Of a stretch of 64,000 bases of DNA, positions 1 to 10,658 are shown piece by piece. The notes beneath the pieces are model-generated. The model searched no databases. It was not told the origin of the DNA and saw only the letters and a program-made list of their open reading frames with translations. The DNA comes from Staphylococcus debuckii. GTDB taxonomy: Bacteria > Bacillota > Bacilli > Staphylococcales > Staphylococcaceae. Each line of letters opens with the position of its first letter. Within the stretch, counting starts at the first letter, position 1. Position numbers and translations under genes: made by a program. Where the stretch lies: positions 1,798,001 through 1,862,000 of the forward strand of contig NZ_CP033460.1 of the NCBI RefSeq assembly GCF_003718735.1. Direction: 5' to 3'.

Positions 1-478
1 ATTTGATGTGCGCTTTGCCTGTAACTAATCCCATAATTTTATCTGGACCGACATAAGCTGCGGGCACAATCGGCACTTTTGCTAACATCGCAATCGTTGC
101 TGCACCACGTTTCAATGGTGTTTCTTCGGTAGTTCTGTGACCAGCTGGGAACATACCGATTGTTTTATTCTTTTTCAATAAATTAACCGGTGTTTTAATC
201 GTACTTGGGCCTGGATTTTCACGATCAACCGGAAAGGCGTTCAGTGATTTTAAAAAGCTGCCGAATAATTTATTATTAAAAAGTTCTTTTTTAGCCATGT
301 AATGAATTTGATTTGGATAAAGAGCCATTCCTAGCATAATAACCTCATTATAGCTTTCGTGATTACATGTTACGACATAACGATGTAATTGCGGTACATT
401 TTCTTTGCCATAGACGTTGAGTGATTTACACTTTTTGACTAATATCCAATACAGAATGCTGCTGATAAATTTATACAT
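1..478 (-). CDS. plsC: 1-acyl-sn-glycerol-3-phosphate acyltransferase family protein (3' end cut by window)
   Basis: The first 159 codons of a PlsC/LPLAT-family acyltransferase, which moves an acyl chain onto lysophosphatidate at the membrane in phospholipid synthesis. The start is the ATG at 478-476, preceded by an AGGTGA Shine-Dalgarno about 5 nt upstream. A short hydrophobic N-terminus is followed by the block NHESYNE (residues about 40-46), a block reading FPVDREN, and the glycine-rich block FPAGHRT. The usual catalytic motif is NHX4D and the usual third block is FPEGTRS, so this protein has Glu for Asp in the first and Ala for Glu in the third. The C-terminus lies beyond base 1. It is divergent from htrA. 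Family assignment is firm; exact substrate is inferred. Confidence 0.85.
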   Translation of the reverse strand, partial: MYKFISSILYWILVKKCKSLNVYGKENVPQLHRYVVTCNHESYNEVIMLGMALYPNQIHYMAKKELFNNKLFGSFLKSLNAFPVDRENPGPSTIKTPVNLLKKNKTIGMFPAGHRTTEETPLKRGAATIAMLAKVPIVPAAYVGPDKIMGLVTGKAHIK

Positions 479-684
479 TTTGTCACCTACTATATTGAAT
501 GTTTACTACTCAAATTTTATCATTATGCTTTCATGACAACAAGTTAATTCGCAAGCCTTTCTTTTCTTTTTTACTTAAATTAAAGAATAAAATGACATCA
601 TATTAATGAAATATTATCAAATTACTAGAATTTAATGCCAAATCATTAGATAATATCATTAAGAAAATTAAATGGAGGTTTAAA

Positions 685-1875
685 ATGACAGATTACGACA
701 ATCAAAATGGTCAGTACAGACCCTCACCAAGAAACAGATTTCCTTGGTTCCGTGTTGTTTTAATTGCCTTACTCTCAGGTATTATCGGAGCGCTTTTAGT
801 GTTAGGTGCGGTTAAACTCGGCGGAATGTTAACCAATCATGCGAATCAAGGTGCACAAGTGAATGAATCTAAGCAAACTAAAGGTGGAAATGTGCTTGAT
901 GGAAAAAGTGATAAATATAAAACAGTTAATCAAATGTTGAATGATGTCTCGCCCACTATTGTAGGTGTCATAAATATGCAAAAGGCTCAAAGCTTAGAAG
1001 ATTTCTTTAACGGCAGTGCTGGGAAGTCTCAAGAAGCGGGTATCGGTTCTGGAGTAATTTACCAGAAATCCGGACAAGGCGCATATATTGTAACTAATAA
1101 CCACGTAGTCGATGGTGCGAGTGAAATTAAAGTCCAATTACATGATTCTAAGCAAGTGAAAGCCAGATTAATCGGTAAAGATGCTTTAACTGATATTGCA
1201 GTACTTAAAATTGATAACGCACCCGGTACTAAAGCAATCAACTTTGCTGACTCTTCAAAAGTTAAAACTGGTGACAGTGTTTTCGCAATTGGTAACCCTC
1301 TAGGATTAGAATTTGCGAACACCGTAACTTCTGGTATCATCTCAGCTAATGAACGTACAATTGATACGGAGACTTCTGAAGGTTCAAATAAAGTGAACGT
1401 GCTTCAAACAGATGCAGCAATCAACCCAGGTAACTCTGGAGGTGCTTTAGTCAATATTAATGGTGATTTAGTGGGTATCAACTCAATGAAAATTTCCAGC
1501 GATCAAGTTGAAGGAATTGGCTTTGCCATTCCTAGTAACGAAGTGAAACTCACAATAGAACAACTTGTCAAACACGGCAAAGTTGACCGCCCTTCTATTG
1601 GCGTAGGGTTAATAAATTTAAGCGATATTCCTGAACGCTATAAAGACGATTTGCACACTGACCGTACTGAAGGCGTTTATGTCGCGAAAGTCTCACACCA
1701 AGATGAAATTAAGAAAGGCGATATAATCATTAAAGCTGATGGGAAAGCCATCAAAGATGATGCATCGTTACGTTCATATCTGTATGCAAATAAAAAACCA
1801 GGAGAATCTATGAAGATTACCGTACTCCGTGATGGTAAAGAAAAAGAAGTCACTGTAACATTAGGTAAAAAATAA
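685..1875 (+). CDS. htrA: HtrA/DegP-like membrane-anchored serine protease
   Basis: Surface quality-control protease. Of its 396 residues, about 1-22 are cytoplasmic, about 23-45 form one membrane segment, a linker follows, then a trypsin-like domain (about 85-295) and one C-terminal PDZ domain (about 300-396). The catalytic triad is visible as His140 (in TNNHVVDG), Asp170 (in DALTDIAVLKI) and Ser251 (in NPGNSGGAL). The start ATG follows a GGAGG Shine-Dalgarno. The order plsC-htrA-tyrS is the staphylococcal one. It is monocistronic and ends at a strong terminator shared with convergent tyrS. The domain layout matches Bacillus HtrA-type proteases that respond to secretion stress; I saw no specific stress operator upstream. 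Confidence 0.92.
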   Translation: MTDYDNQNGQYRPSPRNRFPWFRVVLIALLSGIIGALLVLGAVKLGGMLTNHANQGAQVNESKQTKGGNVLDGKSDKYKTVNQMLNDVSPTIVGVINMQKAQSLEDFFNGSAGKSQEAGIGSGVIYQKSGQGAYIVTNNHVVDGASEIKVQLHDSKQVKARLIGKDALTDIAVLKIDNAPGTKAINFADSSKVKTGDSVFAIGNPLGLEFANTVTSGIISANERTIDTETSEGSNKVNVLQTDAAINPGNSGGALVNINGDLVGINSMKISSDQVEGIGFAIPSNEVKLTIEQLVKHGKVDRPSIGVGLINLSDIPERYKDDLHTDRTEGVYVAKVSHQDEIKKGDIIIKADGKAIKDDASLRSYLYANKKPGESMKITVLRDGKEKEVTVTLGKK

Positions 1876-1885
1876 CGAGCAGAAC

Positions 1886-1932
1886 AAAAGAGCTTTGATT
1901 CTATTTCAAAAATAGTTAATCAAAGCTCTTTT
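1886..1932. terminator. Bidirectional terminator between htrA and tyrS
   Basis: Perfect 15-bp stem (1886-1900 with 1918-1932, core AGAGCTTTGATT) around a 17-nt loop, with T runs on either side. It serves convergent htrA and tyrS. Confidence 0.9.
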
Positions 1933-1940
1933 AATATTAA

Positions 1941-3236
<1,296 letters not shown>

Positions 3237-3262
3237 CTATATGTTTCAGATTGTTGAAAAAT

Positions 3263-3482
3263 AAAAAACCCTTACAGCTTATTGACTGTAAGGGCGCATT
3301 AATGCACGGTACCACCATACTTGAGGTTAACTTTAATTAATGATACGTTCATTAAATCAAACGTTTGGATACTTAATAATTTATAAGGCACCAGGTGTAT
3401 TCGCTCATTTGCTGATGTTAGTTCGCAGCCCCCACTAACTCTCTGAAAACAGCTCAATCAGTTACTTTTCCTTATCCAAAAA
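3263..3482 (-). promoter_or_regulatory. Tyrosine T-box leader of tyrS
   Basis: tRNA-sensing leader read leftward. The conserved T-box sequence TGGTGGTACCGTG is at 3317-3305. The specifier loop GAATACACC places the Tyr codon UAC at 3399-3397. A stem I arm and an AGAGAGTTAGTGGGGGCTGCGAAC-type segment lie near 3420-3450 (GAACTAAC and similar pairings). It ends in an intrinsic terminator, stem CCCTTACAG/CTGTAAGGG (3269-3277 with 3286-3294) followed by a T run. Uncharged tRNA-Tyr is expected to favour the antiterminator and so raise tyrS transcription. Confidence 0.93.
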
Positions 3483-3574
3483 CATATAATTTTAACTTCA
3501 GTATAATGAACACCTAATTAAAAGTCAACTTCAATTCAATTATGATATACTAATTTTAATATTGGAGGTAGATC

Positions 3575-4480
3575 ATGGAAAGACCGCAACCTGGACAATC
3601 TGCCACTTCCAAGCCGCTCATGTTATTTGAGGTTTGGTACAAGCGGATTAAATATTTCTTTGTAGGTATATTTGTCATTATTTTACTCGTCTTTAGTCTA
3701 GCATTTGGCTTATTATTTGGTTTTTTTATGAGTATGACGACGCATTCTGAAAATATGACAGATGCGCATTTACGAGCGCTCGTTTTAAAGGTACCTGGTG
3801 ATGAGCAAATCAATTATAAAAAGAAAGACTTTTTACAGCAGTATGATGCTTCGTTAAATCCTTTACTGGTCGGACCAGAGAGTGTCAATGCGTTGGTACC
3901 TAAAGCACTAGTAGCTTCAGAGGATTCTCTATATTATAAGCACGATGGTATTTTGCCTAAAGCCCTTTTAAGAGCGATATTCCAAGATATCTTTCGTACT
4001 GAGGCTTCTTCAGGTGGCAGTACGATTACACAACAAGTGATTAAAAACCAAGTGCTTAATAATGAGAAGACTTATAATCGCAAAGCCAATGAAATCGTCC
4101 TTGCCTTGAAACTTGAACGGATTATGTCCAAGGAAGAAATTATGTATATTTATTTAAACATCGTTCCTTTTGGCCGGGATTACAATGGTGATAATATAAC
4201 TGGCATTGCTTCAGCATCTTATAGTTTATTCGGTAAACCGCCAAGTGATGTTAATTTACCTGAAGCAGCTTATCTGATTGGATTAGTCCAAAGCCCCTAT
4301 ACGTATACGCCTTATTATGAAGACGGTGCCTTGAAGAAAGACTCCGATTTAGAGATCAGTTTAAGAAGACAGCATTATGTATTGTGGCGGATGAAAGTCG
4401 AAGGCGTCATCACTGAAAAAGAATTCCATAAAGCTGAACAATATAATATTAAAGCGCATTTAATGACAAAAAGACCCTGA
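3575..4480 (+). CDS. sgtB: Monofunctional peptidoglycan glycosyltransferase
   Basis: Polymerises lipid II into glycan strands outside the membrane, without a transpeptidase domain. Of its 301 residues, a cytoplasmic N-terminus (1-25) is followed by one transmembrane segment (about 27-53) and a GT51 domain (about 95-290). The GT51 motifs are clear: ASEDSLYYKHDG with catalytic Glu116, then the GGSTITQQ block, then RKANEIVLALKLER. The family consensus in the first motif is EDxxFYxHxG; here LYY replaces the FY pattern. The ATG follows a GGAGG site. It is somewhat longer than the S. aureus SgtB/Mgt that I recall (about 269 residues). Convergent with fhs. Confidence 0.92.
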   Translation: MERPQPGQSATSKPLMLFEVWYKRIKYFFVGIFVIILLVFSLAFGLLFGFFMSMTTHSENMTDAHLRALVLKVPGDEQINYKKKDFLQQYDASLNPLLVGPESVNALVPKALVASEDSLYYKHDGILPKALLRAIFQDIFRTEASSGGSTITQQVIKNQVLNNEKTYNRKANEIVLALKLERIMSKEEIMYIYLNIVPFGRDYNGDNITGIASASYSLFGKPPSDVNLPEAAYLIGLVQSPYTYTPYYEDGALKKDSDLEISLRRQHYVLWRMKVEGVITEKEFHKAEQYNIKAHLMTKRP

Positions 4481-4527
4481 AACAGACGGTAACCAAATTG
4501 ATGATTCCGTAATTGTTCCAGGGTCTT
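4471..4527. terminator. Bidirectional terminator between sgtB and fhs
   Basis: Stem AAGACCCTG (4471-4484) paired with CAGGGTCTT (4514-4527), 14 bp with one mismatch. The sgtB stop codon lies inside the left arm. Confidence 0.8.
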
Positions 4528-4549
4528 ATTATAAGCTCTTATATTCTAA

Positions 4550-6217
4550 TTAGAATAAACCTTTAGCATGACCGTCATCAGTAACGTCCATGTTAAGTGC
4601 TGCTGGTTTCTTAGGAAGACCAGGCATTGTCATGATTGCGCCAGTTAAAGCTACAATGAAACCGGCACCTGTTTTAGCTTGCAATTCTCTGATTGTGATT
4701 TCAAAGTCATCTGGTGCACCCAAACGATCTTTATCATCTGTAAATGAGTATTGTGTTTTAGCCATACATACAGGATAGTTATCCCATCCATTGTCTTTAA
4801 TTTGTTTAAGTTGTTTTAAAGCAGCATTAGTAAAGGTTACTTTTTTACCACCGTAAATATTTGTGACTACTTTTTCGATTTTTTCTTCGATTGGCAAGTC
4901 AAGATCGTAAGTATGTTTGAAGTCGTGTTTTTCATTCAAGACTTCTTGAACTTGTTTTGCTAAAGCAACGCCGCCTTTACCGCCTTTTTCCCATACTTCA
5001 GTTAAAGCGATACGTACTCCGTTTTCTTTTGCCCAATCTTCAATAACTTGTTCTTCAGCTTTTGTATCTGAAACGAAAGCGTTTAAGGCAATAACAGGTT
5101 CTACTCCGAATGAGCGAATGTTCTTAACATGTCTTTCTAAGTTTGCTAAACCGTCTCTTACCGCTTCAACATTTTCTTCTTTCAAGTCATCTTTAGCTAC
5201 GCCACCATGCATTTTCAAAGCACGAACAGTAGCAACTACAACTGCAGCACTTGGTTCAAAGCCAGCTTTACGCGCTTTGATATTCATGAATTTTTCAGCT
5301 CCTAAATCAGAACCGAAACCAGCTTCAGTTACCACTACATCTGCAAGTTTACGAGCAGTTTCAGTAGCAATAATTGAGTTACAGCCATGTGCGATATTAG
5401 CAAATGGTCCACCATGAATTAATGCTGGTGTACCTTCAATTGATTGTACTAAGTTAGGTTTGATAGCATCTTTCAAGATCATGGCAAGCGCGCCTTCAAC
5501 TTTTAAATCTGCTACAGTGACAGGTTTGCGATCACGTGTATAGCCGATAGTGATATTGGCAATACTTGATTTCAAGTCTTTTAATCCAGTACTTAAGCAT
5601 AAGATAGCCATAATTTCAGAAGCAACTGTGATATTGAAACCATCTTCTCTTGGTACTCCTTGTGTAGGACCGCCCAGTCCGACAACTACTTTTCTCAATT
5701 CACGGTCATTCATATCAAGTACACGTTTCCATTCAATACGGCGTTGATCAATGCCTAATTCGTTGCCTTGATGGATATGGTTATCAATAAATGCTGCTAA
5801 AGCATTGTTTGCTGTCGTAATCGCATGGAAGTCACCATTAAAGTGCAAGTTGATATCTTCCATCGGTAAAACTTGTGCATAGCCGCCGCCAGTTGCGCCG
5901 CCTTTAATACCGAATACTGGACCTAACGCAGGTTCACGCAATGCCATCATGACATTTTCGCCTAATTCATGAAACGCGTCAGCCAACCCTACTGTAACTG
6001 TAGATTTACCCTCGCCTGCTGGTGTTGGACTCATAGCAGTTACAAGTACAACTTTACCTTTCTCTCCATTGTCTTTGAGTTTGTTAATATCAATTTTCGC
6101 TTTGTAATGCCCATATTGTTCTAAAGCATCTTCAGGAATACCGATTTTTTCAGCAATTTCTGTGATAGGTTTGATTGTAGCTTGGTTCGCTATGTCTAAA
6201 TCTGATAAATGAGTCAA
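4550..6217 (-). CDS. fhs: Formate-tetrahydrofolate ligase
   Basis: Makes 10-formyl-THF from formate, THF and ATP for purine and fMet-tRNA synthesis. It has the P-loop TPAGEGKST (near residue 65) and the folate-binding region [20 protein letters not shown] place the start at a TTG (6217-6215), giving TTG-ACT-CAT ([12 protein letters not shown]) and 555 residues, the usual family length. It is preceded by AAGGGG about 9 nt upstream. The reading frame stays open 27 codons further upstream, but that sequence looks non-coding and has no ribosome site. A weak TTG start for a one-carbon enzyme is worth noting. It is monocistronic, with a 630-bp intergenic region upstream. Confidence 0.95.
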   Translation of the reverse strand: MTHLSDLDIANQATIKPITEIAEKIGIPEDALEQYGHYKAKIDINKLKDNGEKGKVVLVTAMSPTPAGEGKSTVTVGLADAFHELGENVMMALREPALGPVFGIKGGATGGGYAQVLPMEDINLHFNGDFHAITTANNALAAFIDNHIHQGNELGIDQRRIEWKRVLDMNDRELRKVVVGLGGPTQGVPREDGFNITVASEIMAILCLSTGLKDLKSSIANITIGYTRDRKPVTVADLKVEGALAMILKDAIKPNLVQSIEGTPALIHGGPFANIAHGCNSIIATETARKLADVVVTEAGFGSDLGAEKFMNIKARKAGFEPSAAVVVATVRALKMHGGVAKDDLKEENVEAVRDGLANLERHVKNIRSFGVEPVIALNAFVSDTKAEEQVIEDWAKENGVRIALTEVWEKGGKGGVALAKQVQEVLNEKHDFKHTYDLDLPIEEKIEKVVTNIYGGKKVTFTNAALKQLKQIKDNGWDNYPVCMAKTQYSFTDDKDRLGAPDDFEITIRELQAKTGAGFIVALTGAIMTMPGLPKKPAALNMDVTDDGHAKGLF

Positions 6218-6606
6218 TTCATTCAGCCCCTTACTAAAGTAATAAAAATTACAGTATCGACCATTGTCTGTTAAGCAGTTTTCATTTTGGTGCCACAACT
6301 ACTTTATTCCCTCAATAACAAAGCCGTTGTCTGCAACACACTTACTTTGGTGAAAATTGCATTGACAGGCACTGTTTCAACTGTAGGAAAAGCTTTTACA
6401 TGTCTAATCATAACGAATTATATATTTATTGTCGAACATATTCATCAATTATTTTTTAGTTATCTTACTTTTAATGTAAAAACTCCAATTAAAATGCTCT
6501 ATAATAATTTTATTGTATTTTGTTTACATATTATGCAAGCGTTTTCACTCAGCTTGAACTCCGCTGTAGTCAGGTTTTTATTTCTACTGAATGAAAAATA
6601 AATTGA

Positions 6607-6756
6607 GTTAGGGAAATTGATGATTTAGTCGTCTCAATTCCTGTTTTTTTGAACAGACAATTATTATTTGGAATTGAAAGTGTGCTAATAGGTATGGCGG
6701 AATATATTGGTAAAGAAGTTTTAATCATTAGCGAAGATTATGAGCAATCTGTATAA
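6607..6756 (+). other. Orphan 49-codon open frame, possible gene remnant
   Basis: Between an in-frame stop at 6604-6606 and a TAA at 6754-6756 there are 49 sense codons. The translation looks protein-like: VREIDDLVVSIPVFLNRQ, then a segment ending in EVLIISEDYEQSV. There is no ATG with a ribosome site at its beginning; the only internal ATG (6691) would leave 21 residues. I do not recognise the sequence. It may be the 3' remnant of a lost gene, or chance. Its end overlaps a repeated sequence on the other strand. Confidence 0.2.
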
Positions 6757-6783
6757 GCAACCATCCCGAGCCTCGACACTTTA
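6742..6783 (-). repeat. Dispersed intergenic repeat, copy A
   Basis: Read on the minus strand it begins AAAGTGTCGAGGCTCG and continues to TATACAGATTGCTC. A second, similar copy is at 59787-59827 on the plus strand (AAAGTGTCGAGACTCG ... TATACAGTTGCCC). Both lie close to terminator hairpins. Confidence 0.5.
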
Positions 6784-6796
6784 TTGTTCAAACGCC

Positions 6797-6834
6797 GAAA
6801 AGGAGCCTGGACATTATTTTGTCCAAGCCCCTCT
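6797..6834 (-). terminator. acsA terminator
   Basis: On the minus strand GGGGCTTGGACA pairs with TGTCCAGGCTCC, with G-U pairs, around AAAATAA, and runs into TTTT. It lies 14 bp after the acsA stop. Confidence 0.75.
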
Positions 6835-6847
6835 TCACAAACTATAT

Positions 6848-8560
6848 TTAGTCTTCCATTGTACTTAAATCGCCTTCTGGTAAATCGAGTTCCCAAGCTT
6901 TAAGGACACGTCTCATAATCTTACCTGAACGTGTTTTCGGAAGTTTATCTTTAAATTCAATTTCTCTTGGTGCAGCATGGCCTGATAAACCAGTCTTCAC
7001 GAATTGACGAATATCTTCTTTCAATTCATCATCTGGCTCATAACCAGGATTTAAAGCAACAAAGGCTTTAATAATTTCTCCACGGACTGGATCTGGTTTA
7101 CCGATAACGCCCGCTTCAGAAACTGCTGGATGCTCTACTAGTTTAGATTCAACTTCAAAAGGACCGACACGTTCTCCGGCTGTCATGATAACGTCGTCTA
7201 CACGTCCTTGGAACCAGAAATATCCATCTTCGTCTTGATATGCAGAGTCTCCTGAAACATACCAATCTCCGATAAAGTAAGAATTATATTTCTCAGGATT
7301 TTTCCAAATCTTACGCATCATAGATGGCCATCCTTTTTTAATCGCTAAGTTACCCATGCGGTTCGGCGGTAAGACATTGCCTTGGTCATCTATAATGGCA
7401 GCTTCAATACCTGGAAGCGGTTTACCCATTGAACCTAATTTAACGTCCATAGAAGGATAATTCACAATCATATGACCGCCAGTTTCTGTCATCCACCATG
7501 TATCCAATACAGTATGTCCTAAGACTTCTTTTGCCCATTTAATGACTTCAGGGTTTAAAGGTTCGCCTACAGATAAGACTTCACGTAATGAAGATAAATC
7601 ATATTTTTTAACTACATCGTCCCCAGCACTCATCAACATCCGCAATGCTGTCGGTGCTGTATACCAAACTGTTACCTTAAATTCTTCAATCATACCGTAC
7701 CAAGCTTCTGGTGAGAATCTGCCGCCTGCAATACAGTTAGTTACTCCGTTCAACCAAGGCGCAAAGATTCCGTAAGATGTTCCAGTTACCCAACCTGGGT
7801 CAGCAGTACACCAATAAATATCGTCTTCTTGTAAATCTAATACATATTTACCAGAAATATATTGTAATATCATAGCATCTTGAACGTGCAAGACCCCTTT
7901 TGGTTGGCCTGTAGAACCAGACGTATAATGTAAAATTAAACCATCTTCTCTATCCAGCCATTCAATATCAAATTGATCGCTTGCTTCATGCAAATCTTTT
8001 TTGAAATCTACATATTGAGCATCCACTTCATCATCATCTACTACTACAATCGTTTCTAAATTCGGTAATTTATCTTGAGGAATACGTTCTAATAAGTCTT
8101 TGGTAGTCACTATTACTTTAGCATCACTATTTTCTAAACGGTCAGTAACTGCTTTTTCCATAAATGCTTCAAACAACGGTCCAACAATCGCACCAATCTT
8201 TAAGATACCGAATAATGCAAAGTATAATTCTGGCGTTCTCGGCATAAAAATAAATACACGATCGCCTTTTTCAACCTTTGCTTTATCTTTCAAAACATTG
8301 GCTGCTTTATTTGAGTAGTCTTGCATTTCTTTGAAAGTATAACTTTCTTGACGCTGTGCATCTTTATAATTTAATGCCGTTTTATCGCCTTTGCCATTAT
8401 CAACATGACGGTCAATACATTCGTAAGCCATATTCACTTTGCCAGTTTCATACCAAGAAAATGCCTTTTCTACTTCTTTCCAATCAAAGTTGTTGTATGC
8501 TTCTTCGTAATCTTGAAGGTTATAATTACCTTCTCCCCCTTTGTATACATCGACTTTCAT
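6848..8560 (-). CDS. acsA: Acetyl-CoA synthetase (AMP-forming)
   Basis: Activates acetate to acetyl-CoA through acetyl-AMP, allowing growth on acetate once sugar is gone. It is an ANL-superfamily enzyme of 570 residues. It has the P-loop-like motif YTSGSTGQPKG (near residue 215), the core motif around YVSGDSAYQDEDG, and the C-terminal PKTRSGKIMRR, whose Lys547 is the catalytic lysine. In Bacillus the equivalent lysine is acetylated by AcuA and deacetylated by AcuC, and both genes lie divergently next door here. Start ATG has AAGGGGG upstream. A perfect cre site sits 20-34 nt before the ATG, so CcpA repression by sugar is expected. Confidence 0.95.
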   Translation of the reverse strand: MKVDVYKGGEGNYNLQDYEEAYNNFDWKEVEKAFSWYETGKVNMAYECIDRHVDNGKGDKTALNYKDAQRQESYTFKEMQDYSNKAANVLKDKAKVEKGDRVFIFMPRTPELYFALFGILKIGAIVGPLFEAFMEKAVTDRLENSDAKVIVTTKDLLERIPQDKLPNLETIVVVDDDEVDAQYVDFKKDLHEASDQFDIEWLDREDGLILHYTSGSTGQPKGVLHVQDAMILQYISGKYVLDLQEDDIYWCTADPGWVTGTSYGIFAPWLNGVTNCIAGGRFSPEAWYGMIEEFKVTVWYTAPTALRMLMSAGDDVVKKYDLSSLREVLSVGEPLNPEVIKWAKEVLGHTVLDTWWMTETGGHMIVNYPSMDVKLGSMGKPLPGIEAAIIDDQGNVLPPNRMGNLAIKKGWPSMMRKIWKNPEKYNSYFIGDWYVSGDSAYQDEDGYFWFQGRVDDVIMTAGERVGPFEVESKLVEHPAVSEAGVIGKPDPVRGEIIKAFVALNPGYEPDDELKEDIRQFVKTGLSGHAAPREIEFKDKLPKTRSGKIMRRVLKAWELDLPEGDLSTMED

Positions 8561-8578
8561 TTGAATTGCCCCCTTCGT

Positions 8579-8593
8579 TTGAAATCGTTTTCA
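8579..8593 (-). promoter_or_regulatory. cre (CcpA operator) at acsA
   Basis: The sequence TTGAAATCGTTTTCA fits the catabolite-response consensus WTGNAANCGNWNNCW at every fixed position. It lies between the acsA start and the divergent acuA gene, close to where the acsA transcript should begin. The gene for CcpA itself is 2.2 kb away. Confidence 0.8.
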
Positions 8594-8790
8594 TAATGCT
8601 ATTATACAAAAACAAAGCACAACATTCAAAATATAATTATGATAATTCTGATTTTTGTGTTAATTATGTTCGAAAAACATTATAATAGTAATAAATGCAA
8701 GTAGATATATCAATGGTCATTTTATAGTAAAAGATTCACATTTGAATTGAGCTAAGATATATTTTAAAACATTAAAGGAAGTGGCGATAT

Positions 8791-9423
8791 ATGGAACATA
8801 TCAAAACGTATGTAAGGCAAGATTATACTCGCAACGGTGAAAAGTATGTCATTGAAGGTCCTGTACCGCGCGAAAAACTGGAAACATTTAATTATGATGA
8901 AGGACTCGATGCATTCAGAAAACCTATCGAACAATTTGAAGCAATTCAAGAAATTAGTGAGCTGCCTGAAGGACGCATTTATGTATTACGCAAAGCAGAC
9001 ACTATAGTCGGTTATGTAACTTACCACTATCCTGACCCTTTAGAACGATGGTCAACGGGAAACTTGCCTTATTTAGTAGAGCTCGGCGCTATTGAAGTGG
9101 CACTTCCCTATCGTGGAACAGGTCTCGGCAGCGAATTAATTAAACAAAGCTTAAGCGAAGATGAATTCGAAGATTATATAATTTTAACAACTGAATATTA
9201 TTGGCACTGGGATTTGAAAAATTCTAAATTAGATGTATATGAATATAAAAAGTTAATGCAGAATTTAATGGCACAAGGAGGTCTGGAAATTTTTGCGACT
9301 GATGACCCGGAAATTACAGGGCATCCTGCGAATTGTTTAATGGCAAGAATTGGTTCACGCATCTCTTTAGATCAAATTAAAGCATTTGACGATGTGCGCT
9401 TTATGAACCGCTTTTTCTACTAA
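8791..9423 (+). CDS. acuA: Protein acetyltransferase AcuA (GNAT)
   Basis: In Bacillus AcuA acetylates the catalytic lysine of acetyl-CoA synthetase and switches it off. It is a 210-residue GNAT protein. The acetyl-CoA-binding region is visible as VALPYRGTGLGSELIK (R-G-x-G-x-G pattern, near residues 107-122). The start ATG follows AAAGGAAG. It lies divergent from acsA and 12 bp upstream of acuC, so acuA-acuC is an operon. Assignment rests on this context and the GNAT motif; length agrees with the family. Confidence 0.93.
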   Translation: MEHIKTYVRQDYTRNGEKYVIEGPVPREKLETFNYDEGLDAFRKPIEQFEAIQEISELPEGRIYVLRKADTIVGYVTYHYPDPLERWSTGNLPYLVELGAIEVALPYRGTGLGSELIKQSLSEDEFEDYIILTTEYYWHWDLKNSKLDVYEYKKLMQNLMAQGGLEIFATDDPEITGHPANCLMARIGSRISLDQIKAFDDVRFMNRFFY

Positions 9424-9435
9424 AGGGGAGATTTT

Positions 9436-10590
9436 ATGAGTCAAAATAATAAACAAACGGGGTATGTCTATTCTAATCAATTGATGCAATACCGCTTCAG
9501 TGATGACCATCCATTTAATCAAATGCGTTTAAAATTAACTACAGAGTTATTAATTGATGCAGGATTATTAAAGCCGGATCAAATCATTACGCCGCGTATT
9601 GCAACTGATGAAGAACTGACATTGATTCATTCCTATGATTATGTCAATGCAATCAAGCATGCTTCTCATGGGATTTTAAGTCCATCTGAAGCTAAGAAAT
9701 ATGGATTAGCGGACGAAGATACGTCGCAATTCAAACACATGCATCAGCATAGCGCGCGCATTGTTGGGGGTGCTTTGAAGCTTGCTGATATGATAGTTAA
9801 TGATGAATTGCAAAATGGCTGTCATTTAGGAGGCGGCTTGCATCATGCATTGCCAGGCAGAGCAAATGGCTTCTGTATTTATAATGATGTCGCTATTACT
9901 GCTAAATATTTATCCAAACAATACGGCTTGCGTGTAATGGTGATTGATACAGATGCACACCATGGGGATGGCGTGCAATGGAGCTTTTATACGGAAAATG
10001 ATATTCTGAATTATTCCATTCATGAAACAGGAAAATTTCTCTTCCCTGGTTCTGGACATTACACAGAACGCGGAAAAGAACAAGGTTTCAGTTATTCAGT
10101 GAATGTTCCTCTAGAGCCATACACTGAAGATGATTCTTTTATTGAGTGTTTTAAAAAGACGGTTACACCTGTCGTTCAATCTTATCAACCTGACATATTA
10201 TTAAGTGTGCATGGGGTGGATATACATTATTTAGATCCACTCACGCATATGAATTGTACATTAGATGCTTTATATGAAGTGCCCTACTACATTAAACACT
10301 TAGCAAATACGTATACAAACGGGAAAGTGTTAATGTTCGGCGGCGGTGGTTATAATATTTGGCGTGTGGTGCCGCGAGCTTGGAGTCACGTATTATTAAG
10401 TTTGATGGATATGCCGGTCCAACATGGTAATTTGCCAGAAGAATGGATTAGTAAATGGCAGCACTATGCGCCATTGGATTTACCGACTACTTGGGATGAT
10501 AAACGTTTAGATTACATGGAAATTCCGAGAACTGCTGAAATTTCTGCTAAGAATTTAAAGCATGCGAATCAAGTGGCCAGTTGGTTTTAA
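9436..10590 (+). CDS. acuC: NAD-independent protein deacetylase AcuC
   Basis: Class I HDAC-like zinc hydrolase that removes the acetyl group placed by AcuA on AcsA. The arginase/deacetylase fold is supported by GGGLHHALPGRANGFC (twin catalytic His), DTDAHHGDGVQ (Zn-binding Asp and His), the metal Asp in LSVHGVDIHYLDP, and the GGGGYN loop near residue 300. It has 384 residues, as usual. GGGGAG precedes the ATG. Co-transcribed with acuA; ends at a strong hairpin at 10659-10706 shared with ccpA. Confidence 0.94.
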   Translation: MSQNNKQTGYVYSNQLMQYRFSDDHPFNQMRLKLTTELLIDAGLLKPDQIITPRIATDEELTLIHSYDYVNAIKHASHGILSPSEAKKYGLADEDTSQFKHMHQHSARIVGGALKLADMIVNDELQNGCHLGGGLHHALPGRANGFCIYNDVAITAKYLSKQYGLRVMVIDTDAHHGDGVQWSFYTENDILNYSIHETGKFLFPGSGHYTERGKEQGFSYSVNVPLEPYTEDDSFIECFKKTVTPVVQSYQPDILLSVHGVDIHYLDPLTHMNCTLDALYEVPYYIKHLANTYTNGKVLMFGGGGYNIWRVVPRAWSHVLLSLMDMPVQHGNLPEEWISKWQHYAPLDLPTTWDDKRLDYMEIPRTAEISAKNLKHANQVASWF

Positions 10591-10658
10591 AAACAACTCG
10601 AAAATGGCATAAGAAAAGCTTGTTACCTGCTTAGGAAGCTACTCTCTATCAATATAAC

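Larger units (their letters stand above)
6218..6847. other. Intergenic region fhs-acsA with a possible gene remnant and a repeat
   Basis: About 630 bp. The AT-rich part next to fhs (6300-6600) holds the expected fhs promoter region but no motif I can assign. Bases 6604-6756 read as an orphan open frame, and 6742-6783 match a second site near 59.8 kb. The acsA terminator follows at 6797-6832. Confidence 0.5.

Noticed and set aside
5118..5417. Antisense open frames inside fhs, murJ, ftsK, leuS and others
   Set aside because: They mirror strong coding genes on the other strand, lack ribosome sites and show no family resemblance.
6287..6601. 104-codon plus-strand open frame upstream of fhs
   Set aside because: Overlaps the fhs start antisense, has no ribosome site, and its composition (F, I, L, N-rich) is that of translated AT-rich intergenic DNA.
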